Shown here: piece by piece, positions 21,201 through 32,512 of the stretch
Layout: each line of letters begins with the position of its first letter
Position numbering within the stretch: position 1 is the first letter of the stretch
DNA from: Mercurialis annua
Lineage: Eukaryota; Streptophyta; Magnoliopsida; Malpighiales; Euphorbiaceae
Length of the DNA stretch: 64,000 nt
Assembly (NCBI RefSeq): GCF_937616625.2
Contig: NC_065576.1
Location: forward strand, 22,532,001 to 22,596,000
Direction of reading: 5' to 3'
The notes under the pieces: generated by a model
The model's database searches: none
What the model was told of the DNA's origin: nothing
Seen by the model: the letters and a program-made list of their open reading frames with translations, nothing else
Program-made: the position numbers and the translations under genes

Positions 21201-22050
21201 GCGTTTTAAACGTTTGGCTTAAATCGCTAAAAAGGAGAAATGTTTGGATGTGTTTCGTAACGTTTTAAATGTTGGATTGGTTTCGTAATGTTTTAGACGT
21301 TTGGCTTAAATCGCTAAAAAGAGGAAACGTTTGAATCTGTTTCTTAATGTTTGTAAACGTTTGGCTTAAATCGTTAAAAAGGTGAAACATTTGATTTTGT
21401 TTCGTAACATTTGTAAACGTTTGGATTCAATCGCTAAAAAGGTGAAACATTTGGATTTATTTTGTAAAGTATTGCTAAAATCGCTAAAATGGTTAAACGT
21501 TTGGATTTATTTCGTAACGTTTGTAAGCGTTTGGCTTAATTCGCTAAAAAGGTGCTACATTTGGTTTTGTTTCGTAACGTTTGGCTTGAATCGCTAAAAA
21601 TACCAAACGTTTTGATTTGTTTCGTATCATTTGTAAACGTTCGGCATAAATCTCTAAAAAGGGGAAACATTTGGATTTGTTTCGTAACGTTTTAAACGTT
21701 TGGCTTAAATCACTAAAATGGTGAAACGCTTGAATTTGTTTTGTAACGTTTGTAAACGTTTGGCTTAAATCGCTAAAAAGGTGAAACGTTTGGATTTGAT
21801 TCGTAACGTTTTAAATATTTGTATTGGTTTCGTAACGTTCGCTAAAAAGGTGAAACGTTAGGATTTTTTCATAACATTTGTAATGGTTTTGTAACGTTTT
21901 AAATATTTGGCTTAAATCGCTAAAAAGGTGAAACGTTTGGATTGGTTTTGTAACGTTTTAAACTTTTGGCTTAAATCGCTAAAAAGGTGAAACGTTTGGA
22001 TTTGTTTCGTAACGTTTGGCTTAAATCGCTAAAAATGTGAAACGTGAAAC

Positions 22051-24330
22051 GTTTAGTTTTGTTTCGTAATATTTATAAATGTTTGGCTTAAATCGCTAAA
22101 AAAGGGAAACATTTGGATTTGTTTTGTAATGTTTGCAAACATATGGCTTAAATTGCTAAAAAGGTGAAACATTTGGATTTGTTTCGTAACATTTGTAAAC
22201 GTTTGGCTTAAATCGGTATAAAGGTGAAACATTTTGGATTTATTTCGTAATATTTGTAAAAGTTTGGCTTAAATCGGTAAAAAGGTGAAACGTTTGGATT
22301 TGTTTTGTAACGTTTTAAATGTTTTGTTTTGTTTCGTAAAATTTGTAAATGTTTGATTTATATAGCTAAAAAGATGAAACATTTCGTAACGTTTTAAACA
22401 TTGGATTGGTTTTGCAATATATTAAACATTTGGCTTAAATCACTAAAAAGGTGAAACGTTTGGATGTGTTTTGTAACGCTTTAAATGTTTGGATTGGTTT
22501 CGTAATGTAATAAACAATTGGCTTAAATCGCTAAAACGGCGAAACGTTTGGATCTGTTTCGTAACGTTTGGCTTAAATCGCTAAAAAGGTAAAACATTTG
22601 ATTTTGTTTCATAATGTTTGTAAACATTTGGCTTCAATCGCTAAAAAGGGGAAACGTTTGGATTTATTTTGTAACGTTTGTAAACGTTTGGCTTAAATTG
22701 CTAAAATGGATAAACGTTTGGATTTGTTTCGTAATGTTTGTAAACGTTTGGCTTAAATCGCTAAAAAGGTGAAACTTTTGGTTTTGTTTCGTAACGTTTG
22801 GCTTGAATCGCTGAAAATACCAAACGTTTGGATTTGTTTCGAAACATTTGTAAACGTTCAGCTTAAATTGCTAAAAAGGTGAAACGTTAGCATTTGTTTT
22901 GTAACGTTTTAAACGTTTGGCTTTAATCGCTAAAAAGGGGAAACGTTTGAATTTGTTTTGTAATGTTTGTAAACGTTTGGCTTATATCGCTGAAAAGGTG
23001 AAAAGTTTGGGTTGGTTTCGTAACGTTTTAAACGTTTCGCTTAAATCGCTAAAAAGGTGAAACGTTTGGAATAGTTTTGTAACGTTTTAAACTTTTGGCT
23101 TAAATTGCTAAAAAGGTGAAACGTTTGGATTTATTTTCTAACGTTTGAAAACGTTTGGCTTAAATCGCTAAAAAGGTGAAACGTGAAACGTTTAGTTTTG
23201 TTTCGTAATGTTTATAAATGTTTGGCTTAAATCGCTAAAAAGGGGAAACATTTGGATTTGTTTCGTAATGTTTGCAAACATATGGCTTAAATTGCTAAAA
23301 AGGTGAAACATTTGGATTTGTTTCGTAACATTTGTAAACGTTTGGCTTAAATCGGTATAAAGGTGAAACATTTGGATTTATTTCGTAACATTTGTAAAAG
23401 TTTGGCATAAATCGGTAAAAAGGTGAAACGTTTGGCTTTGTTTTGTAACGTTTTAAATGTTTTGTTTTGTTTCGTAACGTTTGTAAATGTTTGGCTTATA
23501 TAGCTAAAAAGATGAAACATTTCGTAACGTTTTAAACGTTTGGATTGGTTTTGCAATATATTAAACATTTGGCTTAAATCGCTAAAAAGGTGAAACGTTT
23601 GGATGTGTTTTGTAACGCTTTAAATGTTTGGATTGGTTTCGAATGTAATAAACATTTGGCTTAAATCGCTAAAACGGCGAAACGTTTGGATCTGTTTCGT
23701 AACATTTGGCTTAAATCTCTAAAAAGGTAAAACATTTGATTTTGTTTCATAATGTTTGTAAACGTTTGGCTTCAATCGCTAAAAAGGGGAAACATTTGGA
23801 TTTATTTTGTAACGTTTGTAAACGTTTGGCTTAAATTGCTAAATTGGATAAACGTTTGGATTTGTTTCATAACGTTTGTAAACGTGTGGCTTAAATCGCT
23901 AAAAAGGTGAAACTTTTGGTTTTGTTTCGTAACTTTTGGCTTGAATCGCTAAAAATACCAAACGTTTGGATTTCTTTCGTAACATTTCTAAACGTTCAGC
24001 TTATATTGCTAAAAAGGTGAAACGTTTGCATTTGTTTTGTATAAAAAGGTGAAACGTTTGAATTTGTTTTGTAATGTTTGTAAATGTTTGGCTTAAATCG
24101 CTTAAAAGGTGAAAAGTTTGGGTTGGTTTCGTAACGTTTTAAATGTTTCGCTTAAATCGCTAAAAAGGTGAAACGTTTGGAATAGTTTTGCAACGTTTTA
24201 AACTTTTGGCTTAAATTGCTAAAAAGGTGAAACGTTTGGATTTATTTTCTAACGTTTGTAAACGTTTGGCTTAAATCGCAAAAAAGGTGAAACGTTAAAC
24301 GTTAGGTTTTGTTTCGTAACATTTGTAAAC
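22051..24330 (+). repeat. Higher-order duplication of satellite, about 1139-bp unit
   Basis: Rare variants recur in the same order at constant offset: GTTTAGTTTTGTTTCGTAAT at 22051 and 23190, AAATCGGTATAAAGG near 22211 and 23350, GCAAACATATGGC in both. The offset is 1139 bp. A third, partly deleted copy lies at about 27970-29273 with the same markers (GTATAAAGG near 28220). Within a unit monomers differ a lot, so the duplication is much younger than the array. Confidence 0.85.
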
Positions 24331-27300
24331 GTTTGGCTTAAATTGCTAAAAATGTGAAACGTTTAGATTTATTTCGTAACATTTGTAAACGTTTGGTTTA
24401 AATCGCTAAAAAGGTGAAACGTTTGGATTTGTTTCGTAACTTTTGTAAACATTTGGCTTAAATTGCTAAAAAGGTGAAACATTTGGTTTTGTTTCGTAAG
24501 GTTTGTAAATGTTTCGCTTCAATCGCCAAAATGGTGAAACGTTTGGTTTTATTTCAAACGTTTTGAATGTTTGGTTTAAATCGCTAAAAATGTGAAATGT
24601 TTGGATTTGTTTTATAACGTTTGTAAACGTTTGGGTTATATTGCAAAAAAGGTGAAACGTTTGGATTTGTTTCGTAATTTTTGTAAACATTTGGGTTAAA
24701 TCGCTAAATAGGTGAAACGTTGGGATTTGTTTCGTAACATCTGCAAATGTTTTGCTTAATTCGCTAAAAATGTGAAAAGTTTGGATTTGTTTCGTAACGT
24801 TTTTAAACGTTTGGCTTAAATTGCTAAAAAAGGTGAAACATTTGGTTTTGTTTCATAACGTTTGTAAATGTTTGGCTTTAATCGCTATAAAGCTGAAATG
24901 TTTGGATTTGTTTCGTAACATTTATAAAAGTTTCACTTAAATCGCTAAAAAGGTGAAACGTTTGGATTTGTTTCGTAATGTTTTTACATATTTGGTTTTG
25001 TTTCTTAACGTTTGTAAATATTTGGCTTAAATCGCAAAAAAGGTGAAACGTTTGGATTCGTTTTGTAACGTTTGTCTTAAATCGCCAAAAAAGTGAAATG
25101 TTTGGATTTATTTCGTAAAGTTTGTAAACGTTTGGCTTAAAAAGTTAAAAAGGTGAAACATTTCGTAACGTTTTAAACGTTCGGATTGGTTTAGTAACGT
25201 TTTAAACGTTTGGCCTAAATCGCTAAAAAGGTGAAATTTTTGGATGTGTTTCGTAACGTTTTAAACGTTTGGATTGGTTTCGTAATGTTTTTAACGTTTG
25301 GCTTAAATCACTAAAAAGGTGAAATGTTTAGATTTGTTTTGTAACGTTTGTAAACATTTGGCATAAATCGCTAAAAAGGTGAAACGTTTGGTTTTATTTC
25401 GTAACATTTGTAAACGTTTGGTTTAGTTTCGTAACGTTTGTAAACGTTTCACTTCAATCGCTGAAAAGTTGAAACTTTTGGATTTGTTTTGTAACGTTTG
25501 TAAACATTTGGCTTAAATCGCTAAAAATGTTAACGTTTGAATTTGTTTCGTAACGTTTGTAAATGTTTGGCTTAAATCGCTAAAAAGTTGAAATGTTTGG
25601 TTTTGTTTCGAAACGTTTGTAATGTTTGGCTTAAATTGCTAAAAATACCAAACATTTGGATTTGTTTCGTAATGTTTGTAAACGTTTGGTTTAAATCCCT
25701 AAAAAGGGGAAATATTTGGTTTTGTTTCGTAACATTTGTAATAATTTTGCTTAAATCGCTAAAAATGTGAAGCGTTTGGATTTGATGCATAACGTTTGTA
25801 ATCATTTGGCTTAAATCGCTAAAAAGCTGAAACGTTTGATTTGTTTCGTAACGTTTATAAATGTTTGGTTTAAATTGCTAAAAATGTTAAACATTTGGTT
25901 TTGTTTCGTAACGTTTGTAAACATTTGGCTTAAATCGCTAAAAAGGTGAAACGTTTGGATTTGTTTTGTAACGTTTGTAAACGTTTGCCTTAAATCGCTA
26001 AAACTGTGAAACGTTTGGTTTTGTATCGTAACATTTTAAACGTTTAGATTTGTTTCGTAATGTTTGTAAACGTTTGTCTTAAATCGCTAAAAATGAGAAT
26101 TGTTTGGTTTTGTTTCGTAACGTTTGTAAACGTTTGACTTAAATCGCTAAAAAGGGGAAACATTTGGTTATGTTTCGTAGCGTTTGTAGACGTTTGGCTT
26201 AAATCGCTAAAAAGGTGAAAACTTTGGTTTTGTTTCATAATGTTTGTAAACGTCTGACTTAAATCAAAAAAAAATGTAAACCATTTGGATTTGTTTCCTA
26301 ATTTTATAAACGTTTGGATTGGTTTCGTAACGTTTTAAATGTTTGGCTGAAATCGCTGAAAAGGTGAAATGTTTGGATTTTGTTCGTTACATTTGTAACG
26401 TTTGTCTTAAATCGCTAAAAATGCGAAACGTTTGGAATTGTTTCGTAACGTTCTAAACATTTGAATTGGTTTTGTAACGTTTTAAACAATTTGCTGAAAT
26501 CGCTAAAAATGTGAAAGGTTTGGATTTGTTTCGTAACGTTTGTAAACGTTTGGCTTAAATCGCTAAAAGGGGAAACATATGAATTTGTTTCATAGCGTTT
26601 GTAAATGTTAGGCTTCGATCGCTGTTTGATTTTGTTTCGTAATGTTTTAAATGTTTGTCTTAAATTGCTATAAATGTTAAACGTTTGGATTTGTTTTGTA
26701 AAGTTTGCAAACGTTTGGCTTAAATCGCTAAAAAGATGAAACGTTTGGATTTGTTTTGTAACGTTTTAAACGTTTGTAATGGTTTCGTAACGTTTTAAAA
26801 GTTTGATTTAAATCTCTAAAAAGGTGGAATATTTGCATTTGTTTCGTAACGTTTGTAAATGTTTCGCTTAAATCGCTAAATAGTTAAACGTTTGGATTTG
26901 TTTCGTAAAATTTATAAACGTTTGGCTTAAATCGCTAAAAATGTGAAATGTTTGGAATTGTTTCGTTATGTTTGTAAACGTTTGACTTAAATCGCTAAAA
27001 ATGTGAAACGTTTGGTTTTGTTTCGGAAAAGTTTGTAAACGTTTGGCTTCAATCGCTAAAAAGGTGAAACATTTGGTTTGTTTCGTAACGTTTGTAAAAG
27101 TTTGGCTTAAATCGCTAAAAAGGAGAAATGTTTGGATTTGTTTCGTAATGTTTTAAATGTTTGGTTTAGTTTCGTAACGTTTGTAAATGTTTGGCTTAAA
27201 TCGCAAAAATGGTGAAATGTTTGGGTTTGTTTTGTAATGTTTGTAAACGTTTGTCTTAAATAGCCAAAAAGGTGAAACGTTTGGATTTGTTTCGTAACTT

Positions 27301-27969
27301 TTGTAAACGTTTGGCTTAAATAGCTAAAAAGTTGCAATGTTTTGTAACGTTTTAAAAGTTTGGATTGGTTTCGTCACGTTTTAAACATTTGGTTTAAATC
27401 ACTATAAAGGTGAAACGTTTGAATGTGTTTCCTAAAGGTTTAAATGTTTGGATTGGTTTCGTAACGTTTGAAACGTTTGGCTTAAATCTCTAAAAAGGTG
27501 AAACGTTTGGATTTGTTTCGTAACGTTCGTAAACGTTTGGCTTAAATCGCTAAAAAGGTGAAACGTTTGGTTTTGTTTCGTAACGTTTGTAAACGTTTGG
27601 CTTCAATCGCTAAATAGGTGAAACGCTTGGATTTGTTTCGTAACGTTTGTAAACGTTTGGCTTTAATAGCTATTAATGTGAAATGGTCGGATTTGTTGCA
27701 TAACGTTTTTAAACGTTTGGCTTAAATCGCTAAAACGGTGAAAAGTTTGGTTTTGTTGACGTTGGTAAATGATTGGCTAAAATTGCAAAAAATGTGAAAC
27801 GTTTTGATTTGTTTGGTAACGTTTGTAAACATTTGGCTTAAGTCGCAAAAAAGGGGAAACCTTTGGATTAGTTTTGTAATATTTATAAACGTTTGGCTGA
27901 AATCACTAAAAATGTGGCACGATTGGTTTTGTTTTGTAACGTTTTAAACGTTTGGATTTGTTTCGTAAC

Positions 27970-29273
27970 GTTTGTAAATGTTTGGCTTAAATCGTTAAAA
28001 AGGTGAAACATTTGATTTTGTTTCGTAACAATTGTAAACGTTTGGATTCAATCGCTAAAAAGGTGAAACATTTGGATTTATTTTGTAAAGTATTGCTAAA
28101 ATCGCTAAAATGGTTAAACGTTTGGATTTGTTTCGTAACGTTTGTAAGCGTTTCGCTTAATTCGCTAAAAAGGTGAAACGATTGGATTTGTTTCGTAACA
28201 TTTGTAAACGTTTGGCTTAAATCGGTATAAAGGTGAAACATTTGGATTTATTTCGTAACATTTGTAAAAGTTTGGCTTAAATCGGTAAAAAGGTGAAATG
28301 TTTGGATTTATTTTGTAACGTTTTAAATGTTTTGTTTTGTTTCGTAACGTTTGTAAATGTTTGGCTTATATAGCTAAAAAGATGAAATATTTCGTAACGT
28401 TTTAAACGTTTGGATTTGTTTTGTAATATATTAAATATTTGGCTTAAATCGCTAAAAAAGTGAAACGTTTGGATGTGTTTTGTAAAGCTTTAAATGTTTT
28501 GATTGATTTCGTAATGTAATAAACATTTGGCTTAAATCGCTAAAACGGCGAAACGTTTGGATCTGTTTCGTAACGTTTTGCTTAAATCGCTAAAAAGGTA
28601 AAACATTTGATTTTGTTTCATAATGTTTGTAAACATTTGGCTTCAATCGCTAAAAAGGGGAAACGTTTGGATTTATTTTGTAACGTTTGTAAACGTTTGG
28701 TTTAAATTGCTAAAATGGATAAACGTTTGGATTTGTTTCGTAACGTTTGTAAACGTTTGGCTTAAATCGCTAAAAAGGTGAAACTTTTGGTTTTGTTTCG
28801 TAACGTTTGGCTTGAATCGCTAAAAATACCAAACGTTTGGATTTGTTTCGTAACGTTTGTAAACGTTCAGCTTAAATTGCTAAAAAGGTGGAACGTTTGC
28901 ATTTGTTTTGTAAAGTTTTAAATGTTTGACTTTAATCGCTAAAAAGGTGAAACGTTTGAATTTGTTTTGTAGTGTTTGTAAACGTTTGGCTTAAATCGCT
29001 GAAAAGGTGGAAAGTTTGGGTTGGTTTCATAACGTTTTAAACGTTTCGCTTAAATCGCTAAAAAGGTGATACGTTTGGAATAGTTTTGTAACGTTTTAAA
29101 CTTTTGGTTTAAATTTCTAATAAGGTGAAACGCTTGGATTTATTTTCTAACGTTTGTAAACGTTTGGTTTAAATCGCTAAAAAGGTGAAACGTTAAACGT
29201 TTGGTTTTTTTTCGTAACGTTTGTAAACGTTTGGCTTAAATTGCTAAAAATGTGAAAAGTTTAGATTTATTTC
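27970..29273 (+). repeat. Third, rearranged copy of the higher-order unit
   Basis: 27970-28180 matches 21361-21555, including the unusual TTTTGTAAAGTATTGC; 28180-29273 then matches the 1139-bp unit. Relative to 21.4-22.2 kb about 610 bp are missing. The copy stops at 29273, where an LTR begins within the string AGATTTATTTC that continues uninterrupted in copy two (about 24365). Confidence 0.8.
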
Positions 29274-29890
29274 TGTAATAACCCGTATAATTTTTAATAA
29301 TTTCCGACGAACTTACGGTGGTGTTTCGATGTTAAATTAAGACTTGGTAGTTCGTTTCGTGTTAGTTTGAGGCTGGGTTAATTATATTTGGGCCCAAATA
29401 AACCGAACCATCCCTTCGGCCCAAGGGAATTGGCTTTGAGCCAATTCCTGTTTGATCCAACACAGGTCTCGAACGAGACCTGTGTTGAAAACTTGTGTTC
29501 TCGTTCGAGAAACTCGATTCTCGAACGAGAACCAAGTATTTTGGCCCAAGGAACACAGGTCTCGAACGAGACCTATGTTGTAAGGCTTCGTTCTCGTTCG
29601 AGAACTTGGTTCTCGAATGAGAACCAAGGCCTTTTGCTGGTCTCGTTTGAGACCAGCTTTTGGCTTACGGAGGGGTAGTTTTAGGACTACTTTTTCACTC
29701 GTTTCCAAAGCCTATAATTACGTAAAATTTTACCCTAATCATTCTCCATAATTCAAACATACCCTAGCCGTCATCAACTTCGATCATTCTCTGAAAATCG
29801 CTGCTCATAATCCCTCTTGAAGTTTGCTGAAATCATCGGTATGTTGTGTTCTTAAGTTTTCAGATTTAGCTTTAACGGCACCTCCATATT
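29274..29890 (+). mobile_element. LTR fragment (gypsy-type 5' part)
   Basis: It begins TGTAATAACCCGTATAATTT directly after satellite, like the other LTRs here, and shares ACCCTAGCCGTCA (near 29761) with the solo LTR. It carries a hairpin cluster, TATAATTA at 29713 and a donor-like GGTATGT at 29838. After 617 bp it stops abruptly where the copia 3' LTR starts, so only the promoter part of this LTR survives. ORFs of 96 and 108 codons on opposite strands follow from the palindromes and are not credible genes. Confidence 0.7.
29426..29657 (+). promoter_or_regulatory. Cluster of inverted repeats upstream of TATA
   Basis: Hairpins seen: GGAATTGGCT/AGCCAATTCC (29426-29448, 3-nt loop); AACACAGGTCTCG with its complement (29459-29486, 2-nt loop); GTTCTCGTTCGAGAA with its exact complement (29497-29532, 6-nt loop); a second AACACAGGTCTCG pair (29552-29578, one mismatch); TTGGTTCTC/GAGAACCAA near 29606-29627; GCTGGTCTC/GAGACCAGC (29636-29657). 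The set is partly a tandem duplication of about 90-95 bp. The core TCTCG(A/T)(A/T)CGAGA recurs throughout. Confidence 0.85.
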
Positions 29891-30246
29891 CAAAAATTGA
29901 TCATATCAACAACGAAGGGATCGTCGTATCATTTAGTAATTAATGCACGCATTTAGAAATTGTAAGAAGAATACCTATGTCGATTCTCCAACGATTCTTG
30001 TAGTCCCGATAGTACGGCGACCTTACGCTCGTCCACACGAGTATGCGTCCGATTGAATCCTCGCCTTGAAGTAATCCGCAAGAGTCCCTCTTGCCGAGCA
30101 ACCCTAAGCTCAAACTCTCGCCGCAATTATGTTTTTGCTCAGATGTATGAAAACTTTTTCCAAGCTTTTCGTGATTAATGACTACTTGAACTCCTTCAAG
30201 TATGGTCTCTTAAGTGTCGTGTCTAGCGAATGAGCAAAGGAAACCT

Positions 30247-30256
30247 CTATTTATAG
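30247..30256 (-). promoter_or_regulatory. TATA box of copia LTR
   Basis: CTATTTATAG reads CTATAAATAG on the element strand. In that direction the 52-bp repeats end just upstream. Transcription would run leftward through the rest of the LTR in this copy. Confidence 0.55.
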
Positions 30257-30267
30257 GCAAGAGTCTT

Positions 30268-30513
30268 GACACCTCACATGCTAGGTGTCACACACCAAGC
30301 AAAGGTGTTGCCACCATACGTCACCTCACATGCTAGGTGTCACACACCAAGCATAGGTATTGCCACCATATGACACCTCACCTACTAGGTGTCACGCACT
30401 AATCATAGGTGTTGAAACCATACGACACCTCACATGCTAGGTGTCACACACCAAGAATAGGTGTTGTCACCATCTAACACGTCAGATGCTAGGTGTCACA
30501 CACCAAGACATAA
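30268..30513 (-). repeat. 52-bp tandem repeats in the LTR promoter region
   Basis: Five copies start at 30268, 30320, 30372, 30424 and 30476, an exact 52-bp period. Each holds the inverted repeat GACACCT...AGGTGTC (7-bp arms, 8-nt loop; decayed in some copies) and CACACCAAGCATAGGTGTTG. They lie immediately upstream of the minus-strand TATA box, so they are candidate U3 enhancer repeats. Confidence 0.9.
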
Positions 30514-30514
30514 A

Positions 30515-30553
30515 TGACATCATCACGTGACATCATCACATGACATCATCAAA
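30515..30553 (-). repeat. 13-bp tandem triplet with a G-box
   Basis: TGACATCATCACG, TGACATCATCACA and TGACATCATCAAA follow one another. The first junction forms CACGTG (30524-30529), the G-box bound by plant bZIP and bHLH factors. It adjoins the 52-bp repeats, on their promoter-distal side. Confidence 0.8.
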
Positions 30554-31772
30554 TCACTAATCATATTAACTTGGATAACATACAATTAGGCTCGTACTAA
30601 TTTATAACTCTTACAAATTGTTCCCTAATTTGTACTTGTTTTTCATCATAGATTAATTTACGAGATATGCTAGTACCTATATGAAATCAATCTCTCGTAA
30701 ACCGAATCATTTGCACACCCTATTATGTGTGACTAACTAGGTTCACTTCTATATGGCAACGACACTCATAAGAAACGACTTTCTTATATTAAATAATTAA
30801 ATCTCATTAATTATTTATTCTCATAGATCATGAGTTACGTCTAGCAACATATCACGACCCCCAAATAGAGATGAATGTTGCGATGCATTCTTTATTCTTT
30901 ATGAACCGATGTTTATAATTACCGTACACTCAAAATTCCCTTCATCTAAGATTCTGATCTCGACTAGTGTCACGGTTAAGTCAAACACAGTTTGTCTTGA
31001 TCATATGACCTCATCTCTCAGTTCTCATTCTTGATAAATATGACTTCCATTAGGAACAACTTTCTAAGTAAATCATATACACCTGCGCAGGTTTTATCAT
31101 TCATCAAGAACAATTCGAGATAGAATAGAATCTTATCTCCGTTCATCCGGAGCGATAATACCTCTCTAGGTTAAACGCCTATCTCTATATACAACTAACT
31201 AGAGCCAACACATCCCGCAACCCTAGCTCATGAAAGATCTAGGGATAAGGAGTATCAAACTCTAATCACCTATATACAAGATAGTGTCACCGCAAGTCAA
31301 GGACATATGAACAATTATGAACTAGATGACATTAAATTGATTTTGATGAAATACCATGTATAAATCATCTAGCGTCACTTGTTCGACTCACTCAACCCCT
31401 TTGAATGTCCACATGTTTATTCTAATCCTCATCAAGTATTATAAGACTCACGACTTCCTATAATTAGTAACTTTTTACAAATCAGGAGAATAAACAGAGG
31501 TGACGATCTTTCCGGGATAATGCGATGCCCTTATTTGTAGGACCCCATCGATCATGAACGGTTATTTAGATCACTTGTATTATAGAATCTGTCACTCATA
31601 TTCTTAGCACTTTAAGAATAAATTCTATCAAAATGTAATAAGGACAATATGCAATAAAGAAACGCTTAGTTGATGAGATACTTAGTTCAAATAAAACATA
31701 TATATCATTGCCATTGGGATTTGTTTACACAAGTATATATACAAAATGGCCCTAGGGCACATACTACTAACA

Positions 31773-31783
31773 ATCTCCCACTT
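31773..31783 (-). other. Polypurine tract of the copia element
   Basis: On the minus strand AAGTGGGAGAT directly precedes TGTTAGTAG, the LTR start. It lies only a few bases after the RNase H stop codon, as is usual in plant copia elements. Confidence 0.85.
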
Positions 31784-31786
31784 GTA

Positions 31787-32512
31787 CTAGTGCCATTGGC
31801 TACTATATTTAAGCCCCATCTTCTCAAGATGTAAATCTAATTGAATCTGGGTCATGGGCTTTGTCAGTGGGTCAGCCGTGTTATCGGCTGATGCTATCTT
31901 TTGGAGAGACTCATCTCCCATTCCAACAATCTCTCGGATGATATGATAACGCCTTTCTATGTGTTTGTATTTCTTGTGAGACCAGGGTTCCTTTGACTGG
32001 ACTATAGCACCATTCGCGTCGCAGAAAAGAGGAACCGCCGAATCAATGGTTGGAACCTCACCAAGTTCAGAAACGAACTTCTTAATCCAACCAGCTTCCT
32101 TTGCAGCATCTGATGTCGCAGTATACTTGGCTTCTATAGTTGAATCCGCAATGGTTTTTTGCTTGGAACTCTTCCAACTCACTGCTCCTCCATTACATGT
32201 GAATAAGAATCCGGACATAGACTTACAATCTTTCATAGCTGACTGAAAGTCAGAATCTGTAAAGCCGTCTATTTATAGATCACCTCCTCCGTATGTTAAG
32301 ATCATATCTTTAGTTCTTCTCAAGTACTTAATGATATTCTTAACTGTCACCCACTGTTCCGAACCTGGATTTGATTGATATCGGCTAGTCAAACTAACCG
32401 CATAGGCAATATTCGGCCTAGTACACAACATAGCGTACATAGGACTAGCAATTGCCGAAGTGTATGGTATCTTTGCCATTTCCTCTCTTTCCTCAGATCT
32501 CTTTGAAGACAT
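31787..32512 (-). pseudogene. Copia RNase H and RT C-terminal part
   Basis: One frame runs from 32512 to the stop at 31787 and is broken by a single TAA at 32273-32275. The first part has motifs typical of the region after copia RT (AMLCTRPNIAYAV, then SRYQSNPG). The second is RNase H: FTDSDF just upstream of the 149-codon ORF, then SGFLF, DSTIEAKY with the catalytic Glu, LFCDANGAI with a catalytic Asp, and HIERRYHIIRE. Its role would be to degrade the RNA strand of RNA/DNA hybrids. Relative to the RT part upstream there is a frameshift near 32512-32545. The polyprotein would end 14 bp before the LTR. Confidence 0.9.

Larger units (their letters stand above)
14625..29273 (+). repeat. 60-bp satellite array, block 2
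   Basis: About 240 diverged copies of the same monomer occupy 14.6 kb without a gene. Runs of exact 60-bp period are easy to see, for example 27481-27720, alternating with 59-bp and longer variants. Typical variation is C-to-T or G-to-A at the CpG of AACGTT. An inverted patch lies at 14990-15238, and kilobase-scale duplications occur at 22051-24330 and 27970-29273. The array is cut at 29273 by the start of an LTR. Confidence 0.96.
29891..31772 (-). repeat. 3' LTR of the copia element (outer end truncated)
   Basis: On the minus strand it starts TGTTAGTAGTATGTGCCC after the polypurine tract. Its far end matches the 5' LTR from 36836 on, so the last 73 bp (36763-36835) are absent and the 29274 LTR fragment adjoins instead. 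The intact LTR would be about 1.95 kb. It contains a minus-strand TATA box and two sets of tandem repeats. Confidence 0.87.

Noticed and set aside
9578..29000. Many ORFs of 60-90 codons with similar peptides on both strands of the satellite, e.g. TFTNVTKQIQTFHLFSDLSQ and VNVWLKSLKRGNVWICFVTF types
   Set aside because: The period of 60 bp equals 20 codons, so any frame without a stop in one monomer stays open across several. The same arrays give unrelated peptides in different frames and strands, and frames break wherever 59-bp variants occur. There is no start context or codon bias.
29382..29708. Overlapping ORFs of 96 (+) and 108 (-) codons
   Set aside because: Both lie in the inverted-repeat cluster of an LTR; palindromes produce matching open frames on the two strands. 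No domain is recognised.
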